The notes beneath the pieces were generated by a model that saw only the letters and a program-made list of their open reading frames with translations, searched no databases and was not told where the DNA came from. From the NCBI GenBank assembly GCA_022496185.1, contig WTXG01000272.1, forward strand, positions 1 to 46,999: a stretch of 46,999 nucleotides of DNA. Direction: 5' to 3'. A program made the position numbers and the translations under genes. Position 1 is the first letter of the stretch. Each line of letters opens with the position of its first letter. Below, piece after piece: positions 22,710-31,045 of the stretch. This DNA comes from Multifurca ochricompacta (Eukaryota > Basidiomycota > Agaricomycetes > Russulales > Russulaceae).

Positions 22710-24041
22710 TAGGACATGTTTGCCTAGTACCCAATACAATTTGCCAAACTTCCATGCTTCCGCTATAATGTTATTGCCATATTTTATTGTTGCCTTCTTA
22801 TTATCAAAGAACACAGTTGCCCCTTTTTCTACTAGGGCACTGGTGGAGAGTATTTTATGTCCTCCAGGCATGTGGAGCACATCACTCAATTCCAAGTCAA
22901 AACCTTGATCAGTCCTGATGACCACAGTGCCAACTCCACTTGTTTTGACTATGGAGTTGTCACCTAGTGATACTTCATGGGTATTGTCGACTTTATATGT
23001 ATTAAAGTCTTCAAGGTTGGGACTGAAATGAGCAGTTGCTCCACTATCAAGCATCCAATAATCTGAATTGATGTCCAGATCATTGGTGTGAACATAAAGG
23101 CAAATGCGAGGTGCTTCATGCACCTCCTCTATTTTGCCACTACCATTAACTACGGTGGCTATAGTATTAACATGTTGGGCCTCAGCCCTCTTCTTGTTCC
23201 CTGCCTTGCCCTTTTTGGCATTCTCCAGGTCCTTCTTCTTCTTTGCACAAGCGTTGGACTTGTGTCCAGGCTTTTGGCAATAGAAGCAGACCACCCCTTG
23301 TGAACTAGGGGCAGCATTGGGAAGTGGTGATAAATTTGAAGGTTTTTTAGATTTGACAGGTGCAGCCTTCGATAGGACTGCACTACCACTTCCCGAAGGA
23401 CCCGCCAGACAACTCTCCTCATTTAGGAACCTCTGCACAAGGTCCTGAGGAGAGAGCCATTCTGGATCGCCAGAGGCCAGTATGGAGCCGGCAATGCTAC
23501 TGTAGGAGTCAGGGAGAGCTTTTAACAAAATAAAGCTCATCTGGAGGTTATTAACCTCCATCCCATTCTCCCTTAGGGTACTCCTGGCATCCAGGACCTT
23601 TTGTAATTGGGTCCTGAACAGCTGTCCTTCATCCAAGCGGAAGGACACCAGGGCAAGCCACAAATTATACATGGCCATGCTCCCTACAGCACCATAGAGC
23701 CATTCCAACTTATTATACTTCTCAAAAAGAGAAGGATAATCAGCATCGGAGGTTACTTGACTGTAAACCTCCTGGGTTACATTGAGGTAAAGTAGCCCAA
23801 TTAACATTTCCTCCTCTCCCATCCATTCCCTAAGGATGGGATCAAGAACCTCCTTCTGCATTTTTTCTTTTTCGTCTTTATCCTCTGGGAGGAGGGGCAT
23901 ATCAGGGTAGGCAGTGATAATATGCCTCCTGAGCCCATTCATCCTCAAAAGGGCATTAAAGTTGGCAGACCAAACCTGCCAGTTTGACCCATCAAGGCGC
24001 TCCATCTTGGAGGAGGGAGGGAAGATGATTGAGGACAGCAT
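22710..24041 (-). pseudogene. Copia-3 gag and protease
   Basis: Start ATG at 24039-24041. Copia Gag (SNWQVWSANFNALLRMNG, YGAVGSMAMYNLWLALVS, NNLQMSFILLKALPDSYSS, LSPQDLVQRFLNEESC), CCHC knuckle CFYCQKPGHKSNAC, a Lys-rich stretch, then protease DYWMLDSGATAHFSPN and the conserved LSDVLHMPGGHKILSTSALV block. The frame is open for about 444 codons to the Fold-2 junction. Counting across Fold-2 it stays in frame with 21116-19563, so Copia-3 had an intact reading frame over the visible part when it was hit by Fold-2 and Copia-1. Confidence 0.9.
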
Positions 24042-25479
24042 TTTGAGATGTTTTTTTTAAAAGTTCCTGGTTCCAAGGAGCAGTTAGAACCAGTGCCCAG
24101 GTCTCGCTTAAGAGTGCCACCCCATACTGTGGTGCTATGCTTCAGAACCTAAGAAGGTCCTGCCTTTGTTGTGCGACTTTCTAGGTATAGTAGAACTGTC
24201 TAGCGCAATCCTGCAACTAGACATAAGCTCTGGTAGACTAGCCAGAGTGTCTAGTGTAATCAGGACTGGGAGTCATGTCATGGAGGAGCCAACTGCAAGT
24301 TCCATTAGAGACAAAGGGTGTATAGCCCTTCCTCTAATGCTGGTGGTGGAGTCCATGATTAAGCCCTAGATGATTGGGGCCATGACTAAGTAGACTATTA
24401 GGTTTCCTCTGGTGGGGTGAACCCCCACAATATGGCAGCGAATGCTTCTGCCCAGAGACAAAACCTTCTAGCTACTATGTAAAGACTAAAGTAGTGCAGC
24501 CTACTTGTATTGAGCCCAAGCGTCATGGGAGTGACTACCCATGCCTTGTTCTAGACCCTAAACTCTACCTGCAGGTCACTAAACCTGGCTTACGGATTGA
24601 GCCAAGCATTAACTGGACTTAAAGCCACAAGCTTCTGGCTATAGGCCTACTAAGACTATCTATGGGACGAAAACCCAGCTACAACTATGAAATTACTAAT
24701 ACCTAGTGCGCACTCAAGGAGCTCAAGGTGTTTCACCTAGTGATGTTCCGGCCCGGCTTGGCCCAAAAGCCGCGGCTTTGGCTCGGCCTGAGGCGGCTCC
24801 GGCTTTCCTGAAGTCTGGGCCGAGCCAAAGCCGCCACAGACGGCTTGGCCCTGGCCCGGCTTGGCCCAAGCCGCGGCTTTTGACAGAGAAAATTTTATGA
24901 CATATAACCAGTAGTTATAGTTCAGCTAATCCAAATATGACTTAGTGTGTTACGTATTGCAAAGCTATATCGAAGAAAAAGTTTGAAATGCCGTGATAAA
25001 CATGATCACGTGACCCAAATCAACCACTTTGTGATAAGATTTCTACTGATTTTGACGATTGCTAATGCATTTGTATGTGCTGTTGAAAGCCGCGGCCTGA
25101 GCCGGCGGCTTTGGCTTTTAGTTTCTCTGAGCCGGGCCAAAGCCCTTGCTGGGCCGTCACAACGGCCTGGCTTGGCCCGGCCCAAACAGGCCCGGCTTGG
25201 CCCGGCTTCCGGCTTTGAGCCGGGCCAGGCACATCACTAGTTTCACCTGCTTAGGGTCCCTCATCACCTTTTGCAAGAACCCCGAAGGGCTAGCCAAACA
25301 GTTCAGGATGAGCAGTAAACTGCATCATCCTGTGGGGTGTTAAGGTGCACAGACAGTAAATAGGAAAGCTCACAGGAAGAAGCTGGTGGGAAAGACTTTG
25401 AAGCTTTTGTGAGCTTGTGTGCAAAAAGTGAGTTGGGCTGTTTATGAACAAAGGGAATTAAAACAGTCAGTATGAGTGG
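24042..25479 (-). other. Copia-3 long leader (contains hAT MITE)
   Basis: Region between the Copia-3 Gag ATG and the primer site, about 0.94 kb once the 502-bp MITE is discounted. No convincing ORF. CTAG-containing short words recur. I see nothing else recognisable. Confidence 0.55.
24738..25239. mobile_element. hAT-type MITE, copy 1 (CpG-rich)
   Basis: 502-bp element with inverted ends TAGTGATGT...ACATCACTA and a perfect 8-bp duplication GTTTCACC (24730-24737 and 25240-25247), diagnostic of the hAT superfamily. The subterminal 150 bp on both sides are GC-rich and mutually inverted (CGGCCCGGCTTGGCCC and similar); the middle is AT-rich. No transposase. It retains nearly all its CpG sites, unlike copies 2 and 3. 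Confidence 0.85.
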
Positions 25480-25493
25480 CAGGGCCCATAACC
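25480..25493 (-). promoter_or_regulatory. Copia-3 primer-binding site (initiator tRNA-Met anticodon arm)
   Basis: Identical 14 nt (CAGGGCCCATAACC on +) to that of Copia-2 and again directly abutting an LTR. It confirms that the LTR at 25494 is the 5' LTR of Copia-3. Confidence 0.75.
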
Positions 25494-25943
25494 TGTCAAA
25501 CAATTATGCTGCTGGTTATACTGACTGTGGTTAGTAGCAATGAGGCTAGAAAGAACAAGTATACTTCAGAGGTTGAAGAAACTCTCTATTACTATTCTAC
25601 TGACCTAGAAAGAACAAGTATCTACAAGAGACAGTTAGTCAAAGGTAAAGTAGAAAGTATAGTAGAACTTACACTTCAGAGGTTGAAGAAACTCTGAAGT
25701 GAAAGAGATGAAACAGACACCCTTATATACCCATGGGGGCCAGGGGAAATGGTCTGTGTGCACTGGGAATAAGTCCACAAGTGCCAGACAATAAGTAGAG
25801 AGGGATAAAGGCCATTGGCCAAAGAGATATCACATGCTTACTGTGCATTACTAAGTCCATCACTAATCAGCTGAGTAAGGTGAGAAAGAAATGTAATAAA
25901 GATAACATAAAAAGTCCGATACTCCGAAATCTAATCTAATCTA
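25494..25943 (-). repeat. Copia-3 5' LTR, U3 tip missing
   Basis: 450 bp, beginning TGTCAAACAATTATGC on +. Compared with the complete relative at 42381-42888 it lacks the last ~56 bp (the U3 tip). It ends in the AATCTAATCTA microrepeat, where an inverted LTR begins. TATA motif near 25720 and the CACTTCAGAG hairpin at about 25671-25700. Confidence 0.82.
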
Positions 25944-26454
25944 TGTTGACACAGGACGTGTCTGGAGATGCTTCAGGCATCTAAGGTTCGCTTCAGCTGT
26001 AGATTAGATTAGATTAGATTCCGGAGTATCGGACTTTTTATGTTATCTTTATTACATTTCTTTCTCACCTTACTCAGCTGATTAGTGATGGACTTAGTAA
26101 TACGCAGTAAGCATGTGATATCTCTTTGGCCAATGGCCTTTATCCCTCTCTGTTTATTGTCCGGCACTTGTGGACTTATTCCCAGTGCGCACAGACCATT
26201 TCCCCTGGCCCCCATGGGTATATAAGGGTGTCCGTTTCGTCTCTTTCACTTCAGAGTTTCTTCAACCTCTGAAGTGTAAGTTCCACTGTACTTTTCTACT
26301 TTACCTTTGACTAACCGTCTCCTGTAGATACTTGTCTTTCTAGGTCAGTAGAATAGTAATACAGAGTTTCTTCAACCTCTGAAGTATACTTGTCTTTCTA
26401 GCCTAACCCGCTACTAACTGCAGTCAGTATAACCAGCAGCATGATTGTTTGACA
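25944..26454 (+). repeat. Complete copia LTR facing the Copia-3 LTR
   Basis: 511-bp LTR (TGTTGACACAGG ... GTTTGACA) in inverted orientation to the Copia-3 5' LTR, forming an inverted repeat with ~450-bp arms and a ~56-bp spacer that is the U3 tip. Flanking 5-mers (ATCTA and ATTTG) do not match, so it did not arrive as a simple insertion here. The right edge abuts Gypsy-2 gag. Confidence 0.8.
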
Positions 26455-26789
26455 ATTTGCCTGTTGAAAGGGGTTGATGATTTGGGGAATGTCATGATTG
26501 AAATTCTGGAATGTCATAAATTCCAGGATAAACTTTTTACTTTGTGAGTGATCACCCATGAACATCTGGGGCAACACTCCTGAAAGTCATCCTGAGGGAG
26601 GTGGGATGTTGGGGGCTGCTACTACAGGGGGGGGGGAGGAGGAGGATTGGGGTTTGGGTCTGGGAGCTGTGCAGCAATAGTGGACATGGTGACATGTTTT
26701 GGAATGATGGTGTTGGTGGAAATCTGGGGAGTTGCTAATGCAGGGGCTCTGATTGTAGCAATCTCTGGTGCAACCTGGGTAGTTACAGC

Positions 26790-27888
26790 TGTCGAACAGG
26801 CATGAGGTGCAGCATACTGACTGTAAGTGTTAGCGGGTTAAGCTAGACAAAGAAAGTTACTTCAGAGGTTAGAAGAACTCTATTAACTATACTACTGACC
26901 TAGACAAAGAAAGTTCTATATAAGAACGTTAGTCTAATAGTAAAGTAGATAGTAAAGAGAAACTTACACTTCAGAGGTTAGATGTGACACTTTCTTGCTA
27001 TTATTTCGCGTTTTCTCTCTTTTTCTGTCTGCTATGTCCCTTTCTTTCACCATATACCTTATCAGATCCACTTATCTGATGGCCATAGTCTGGACAAGGG
27101 ACTCAACTCCCATGTCATCTGATTGATGATCTCATAGCTGATGTCATAGACCTTGTGACCCTAGTATGATCTCATAGGTGATGTCATGACCATTGTGACT
27201 TGTTATGATATCATTTGTACAAGACTCTAGACTATGACTTCATAGTAGCTACACTGTATTTAAAGACTGCAATAAATCTAAGGACAGACTAAGTCTGTTC
27301 TCCTTGTACCAATCAAAGGTCCTTAAGGAAGTCCCTTCAGCCCTCTTCCAAGATGTGACTTGAGAGGGTTTGGCTCACCAGTGGCTCCAGCAAAGGCTCT
27401 TGCCTTGCTATCTGAATACCCTGACTTCACACACGACGTTCAGACTTGTTGCCTTGATCCATACTGGCCGTGCACTGTGACGTCTTGACCTGCCTTGACA
27501 CTTCTATCTCTTGACTGCCTTGATTGACTCTGACCCGAACCCGAACCGACGCATGCCGAAGGACCTGTGTGTGACATTAGAAGAACTCTGAAGTGGAAGA
27601 GACAAAACAGACACCCTTATATACTCTTAAAGAGGTGGTCTGTGCACTGGGAATAAGTCCACAAGTGCCGGACAAAATCCAAACAACAAACATGAGGGAG
27701 AAAGGCCATTGGCCATTACAGAAATCACATGTTACATGGTGTATCAGTCAGCTACTGTGGAATGTGAGAAAGAAAGTAATAATGATAGTGTCAAAAGTCC
27801 AAGACTCCGGTATCTAATCTAATCTACAAAGTAGCTAATCTAATCACCTGATGCCTGAAGCATCACCAAACATCTTCTGTGTTCAACA
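26790..27888 (-). mobile_element. Copia-family solo LTR in Gypsy-2, itself interrupted
   Basis: LTR with ends TGTCGAACAGG ... TGTTCAACA and target duplication ACAGC (26785-26789 and 27889-27893). Without the nested 26983-27576 it is about 500 bp, and it is very similar to the solo LTR at 4510-5009, same orientation. Confidence 0.87.
26983..27576. mobile_element. Solo LTR of an unplaced family nested in the copia LTR
   Basis: 594 bp, TGTGACAC ... GTGTGACA, with the 5-bp duplication TTAGA (26978-26982 and 27577-27581). Contains GTATTTAAAG and AATAAA about 25 bp later (27258-27275), plausible promoter and polyadenylation signals on +. No sequence like it elsewhere in the window, so the parent element is unknown. 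Confidence 0.82.
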
Positions 27889-28262
27889 ACAGCTAATGCA
27901 GGTGCTTCTTCACTATGCTCTTCTACATATTCTTCTGTTTCGGAATCAGTGATGATGGCCAGGGGATTTTCTCTCCATGGTCCCAATCCAAATTCTGGTG
28001 GGGCTGGTCCAGTAGTGACCCATGAGTGTCATCTTTCCAAGTATCAGATACAATACCAAACTCTTTTTCATTGTCATATTCTACTGGTTGGTATCTTCTG
28101 TCATAATAGACATAGTATCCAAGCTCAGTTTCAAAATCTTTCCAGATGGCAGAGCCAAGTGCCTGTTGTGAGAGGTTATCCTCATCTCTGTGGTCAATGA
28201 GTTCTTCTTTGAACAAGGTCTGACTGCAGCTGGTAGAAGCCATGATGAGAGACTCAACTTAA

Positions 28263-28854
28263 TGTTACATCCAGTGTGAGACATTCTGCACAACTTGTGT
28301 GACAGCTTCTATCTGGGAGTTCAAGATGTCCACCATCAATAGATGGACAGAAAAAGGGAAAGAGTTATTGATGAAGGGAGCTGTTCCCAATGACAATATT
28401 GAGCAGAAGAGTGCCAGAAGCACTGAGATAACTGAGTCAAGTTCAAGGGATGTTGTCCAGAAGACAAACACCAATGTATTGAATAAGTTGAGTCTGAGGT
28501 CTACAGTGTAGGTATAGCAGACTTATATACATAAGTTAGTGGGCATTTATGAGATAAGAGTTGTGGAGTCAGGTGGGCCCAAATATATGGAAGCAGATGG
28601 CATAAAGCTTGGCTTCTTGATAGGGGATTAAGTAAGTGTCCAGTCATAAAGATAAGAAGATAAGGAGATAAGACAATGGTCAAGCAAGGATAAACATGGG
28701 ATAAACAAAGTCAAAGACCATCATGGGGATTGGCCTCAGGGATACACATATGAAGGGGATTCAATGAAAAAGGACAGACTAGGTGGAACAGAAGGATCCA
28801 TGTCATGAAGATTAAAGAAAATAGGGTGGCTGGGTAGATGCAGGGGTCATAACA
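28263..28854 (-). repeat. Gypsy-2 5' LTR
   Basis: 592-bp diverged LTR of the Gypsy-1/3 family (TGTTACATCCAG ... CATAACA). TATATAAG on the minus strand at 28522-28529; predicted R start at 28495. The 11-nt R sequence (28485-28495) and the primer site (28250-28260) have both changed relative to Gypsy-1/3 and still pair perfectly. Confidence 0.87.
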
Positions 28855-29001
28855 ATGGACCAGCATATTGGTCTGATCTCCTTCCTATTAAGGAAGGTTG
28901 ACTTAACAATCATGGCTGCAATTTTCCATTGGTCTGACATGATTGTGATCACACATAAATAACACAACAGAAATGCATTCACAAATTAATTAGATACATA
29001 G
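28855..29001. other. AT-rich spacer between Gypsy-2 and Gypsy-3
   Basis: 147 bp without ORF. It contains a palindromic CCTTCCTATTAAGGAAGG (about 28880-28897) inside a ~35-bp stretch that recurs in the same orientation at about 41879-41914. Ends with CATAG before the Gypsy-3 LTR. Confidence 0.5.
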
Positions 29002-29587
29002 TGTTACGTCCGGTGCGGGATGTTCCACACAACTTGTGTGACAGCGTTCGTTCGTTATCAGATAAGAAGCCAATAGGGCTTCCTGGAGTTCGTTATGAGA
29101 GAGTCAAAGTCAAAGAGGCTGCACTCTAAGACAATGTTGAGTAGAGAGTACCGGAGGTACGAGACAATTGAGTCAAGGCGTTCAAAGGGAAGTCCAGAAG
29201 ACAAGCACCAATGTATTCAATAAGTCGAGTCTAAGGTCTACAGAGTAGCTATAGTGGACTTATATACGTAATTGGATGGGCGCCTAAAGATAAGATAAGG
29301 CAGAGTCATGTGGGCCCGAATATACGAAAGCGGAGGGCGTAAAGCCTGGCTTCTGATAGGGAATTAAGTAAGTGTCCGGTCGTAAAGATAAGAGATAAAA
29401 GATAAGCAACGATAGGTCAAACACAAGTACAGTATGACAAACAGGACCAAAGACAGTCACGGGGAAGGAAGCAGGGCACATGATGGATCCCACGATGGAG
29501 ACGTGATCTGATAATGAAGGGTGGGTGGCAGGGAAGGGTCGTCGCTGGGTAGGAAAAAGAAGACAGGAAGAGATGGGGTTTGTAACA
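29002..29587 (-). repeat. Gypsy-3 3' LTR
   Basis: 586 bp, TGTTACGTCCGG...GTTTGTAACA. R start sequence at 29222-29232. Left neighbour 5-mer CATAG. Confidence 0.93.
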
Positions 29588-29603
29588 TCACCCCCTCTTC
29601 TGG
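29588..29603 (-). promoter_or_regulatory. Gypsy-3 polypurine tract
   Basis: Minus-strand CCAGAAGAGGGGGTGA directly upstream of the 3' LTR, the expected plus-strand primer. Gypsy-1 has the matching AGAAGGGAGGGTGA. Confidence 0.8.
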
Positions 29604-29618
29604 TTCTAGCAGACCCGG

Positions 29619-30818
29619 CTAGAAACGACTCGTACCGTCATCATCCTGCACCAGGTCTAGATAGTCGTCGGCTACATTACGATCATCCAGGGAGTAATTC
29701 TCTTTGTCTGAATCCTGGGGGCATCGATGAGCGCGGAGGAACCTGTAAGGGCCGCGCTGCCCACATGAGTAGCAGAGGTCATGGATAGGGCAGTCCAGCT
29801 CGCGGTGCCCCGAGTTGTGGCGAAGACACTTGCCACACCATCCAGAAGGGTTGATGATGGTCGGGGCGACGCCAACACGACGGAAAATGCAAAACCTACT
29901 CCAATGCAGATTGCTGCGACAGTGACGGCACCACTTGCGGTTAAGGGGACAGTTCCAACTGATGTGATACTTGCTGTCGCACCGCCAACACGTCTCTCCT
30001 CGGGGGTTTTCGTGCATCCGCGGCATCTCGAACCAATTCAGCAGCAGCGTGGGAGCGGCCCCCAAAGATCGTGGGGGGAGGGGTCGTGCATACGTGTCAG
30101 CATACCTTTCAGCGATGGTTTGATATGCATCCCCCTTTTCCAACCTCTTCCTGATTTCCACCAATTCCTGTTCCACCTGGAACATCCCACTCGTCAGTCG
30201 TGTCATCATCTTCGCGTGTTCTTTATACTGCTTATTGAGTGTTGTGCGCAACGTCAGGTTCTTCTGCAGTCTCATCACCTCAGCTTTGAGATGCGGGAGG
30301 CGCATGTCGTTCAGGACTTCATCAATGGCGAAGGCCCGGGAGTCTTCGGCAGCCAGGTGTCCGAGCTGCTCGTCGCTCATTGTGTGGTGGAGACGCCCCG
30401 TGTACCTTTCTTCCAAGTAGACCGGGGCCCCATAGACTGGACCGTTCTTCTTCATGCACCCAGCCACATCCATCCCTCCATTGGTATAGAAGATGTACTT
30501 AGCTATGGCGACCTCTCCATCGGCCATGGTGATCTCGAGAGGGTAATACATGGATGAATTTGGGTTGTTGGCGAAGAACGGGAATTCTGGGACTTCGTCA
30601 TCCAACTCCATCCCTAAGAGGTCATTTGGGTGAGGTTCCTCACAGTGGTCGAAGTCGTCGTTGGGGTTAGGGGACTGGTTTTTGACTCGGGCTTCGGCGG
30701 CTTCGTAATCGATGGGGGAGGAAGGGCGTGTAGAAGGGTGAGCGGATGGGAAGTTCTCGACAACTACGGTGGTGGCCGTGAAGGCATCGACGGCGGCATT
30801 GGCAGCGACAAAAGACAT
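29619..30818 (-). CDS. Gypsy-3 third ORF: coiled-coil protein with tandem CCHC-like knuckles
   Basis: 399 codons between the chromodomain and the purine tract. I place the start at the ATG at 30816-30818 (MSFVAANAAVDAF); the longer frame to 30980 has no ATG and overlaps the chromodomain tail. N-terminal ~100 residues acidic and Pro-rich; middle with EITMADGEVAIAKYIFYTNG and PVYLEERYTGRLHHT; then a predicted coil (LKAEVMRLQKNLTLRTTLNK, MFQVEQELVEIRKRLEKGD). The C-terminal ~130 residues hold CWRCDSKYHISWNC and CRHCRSNLHWSRFC (both CX2CX4HX4C), CGKCLRHNSGHRELDC (CX2CX6HX4C) and an imperfect fourth CYSC...H.C. The tail is acidic. The coil-plus-knuckle architecture is Gag-like, suggesting RNA or DNA binding, but I know no family for it. 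Conserved in Gypsy-1 with many silent differences. Expression route is unclear; possibly a spliced or subgenomic RNA. Confidence 0.82.
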   Translation of the reverse strand: MSFVAANAAVDAFTATTVVVENFPSAHPSTRPSSPIDYEAAEARVKNQSPNPNDDFDHCEEPHPNDLLGMELDDEVPEFPFFANNPNSSMYYPLEITMADGEVAIAKYIFYTNGGMDVAGCMKKNGPVYGAPVYLEERYTGRLHHTMSDEQLGHLAAEDSRAFAIDEVLNDMRLPHLKAEVMRLQKNLTLRTTLNKQYKEHAKMMTRLTSGMFQVEQELVEIRKRLEKGDAYQTIAERYADTYARPLPPRSLGAAPTLLLNWFEMPRMHENPRGETCWRCDSKYHISWNCPLNRKWCRHCRSNLHWSRFCIFRRVGVAPTIINPSGWCGKCLRHNSGHRELDCPIHDLCYSCGQRGPYRFLRAHRCPQDSDKENYSLDDRNVADDYLDLVQDDDGTSRF

Positions 30819-30895
30819 GATAGATTGGATGGTGTTAGAACGTTGCTGAGAGAGCATGTACTGGGGAACTAGACAGGGTTCTGGGTTGTCTCCTT

Positions 30896-31045
30896 TTAAC
30901 TGTTCTTGGGCGCTTCTGGGTGTCGGGCATGGAACTCCGAGATAAGGTCCGGGGCAAAGATATCCCCGGATGGCTCCCACGAGTTGTCAGAGGCTGGGAA
31001 TCCTTTCCACTTGATCAGGTAGTACAGCTTGCGCCCTCAGCCTTG
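30896..31045 (-). pseudogene. Gypsy-3 chromodomain behind in-frame TGA
   Basis: In frame with pol after its TGA (31046-31048). Encodes GRKLYYLIKWKGFPASDNSW followed by EPSGDIFAPDLISEF and a stop at 30896-30898, a classical chromodomain whose first strand (EWEVERVLDSK) lies before the TGA. A second TGA at 31037-31039 stands where Gypsy-1 has CGA. Chromodomains of chromovirus integrases bind modified histones and steer integration. The first TGA is shared with Gypsy-1. Confidence 0.8.

Larger units (their letters stand above)
26455..28243 (-). pseudogene. Gypsy-2 gag remnant, interrupted
   Basis: Old copy of the Gypsy-1/3 gag in two parts: 27889-28243 (N terminus, ATG at 28241-28243, ASTSCSQTLFKEELIDHRDE) and 26455-26789 (core region), separated by the LTR insertion at 26790-27888. 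A one-base deletion near 28025 breaks the frame, and the poly-G tract near 26627 has expanded. Nearly all CpGs of the relatives appear as TpG or CpA. The left part of the element is lost at 26454. The ATG start equals GTG in the other two copies, differing by a CpG-type change. Confidence 0.85.

Noticed and set aside
25944..26454. Simple solo-LTR insertion
   Set aside because: The flanking 5-mers do not match, and the neighbouring LTR has no remainder on the far side.
29781..30557. 258-codon ORF on the plus strand opposite the third ORF of Gypsy-3
   Set aside because: Shadow frame of the real minus-strand ORF. Gypsy-1 does not keep it, and it has no recognisable domain.
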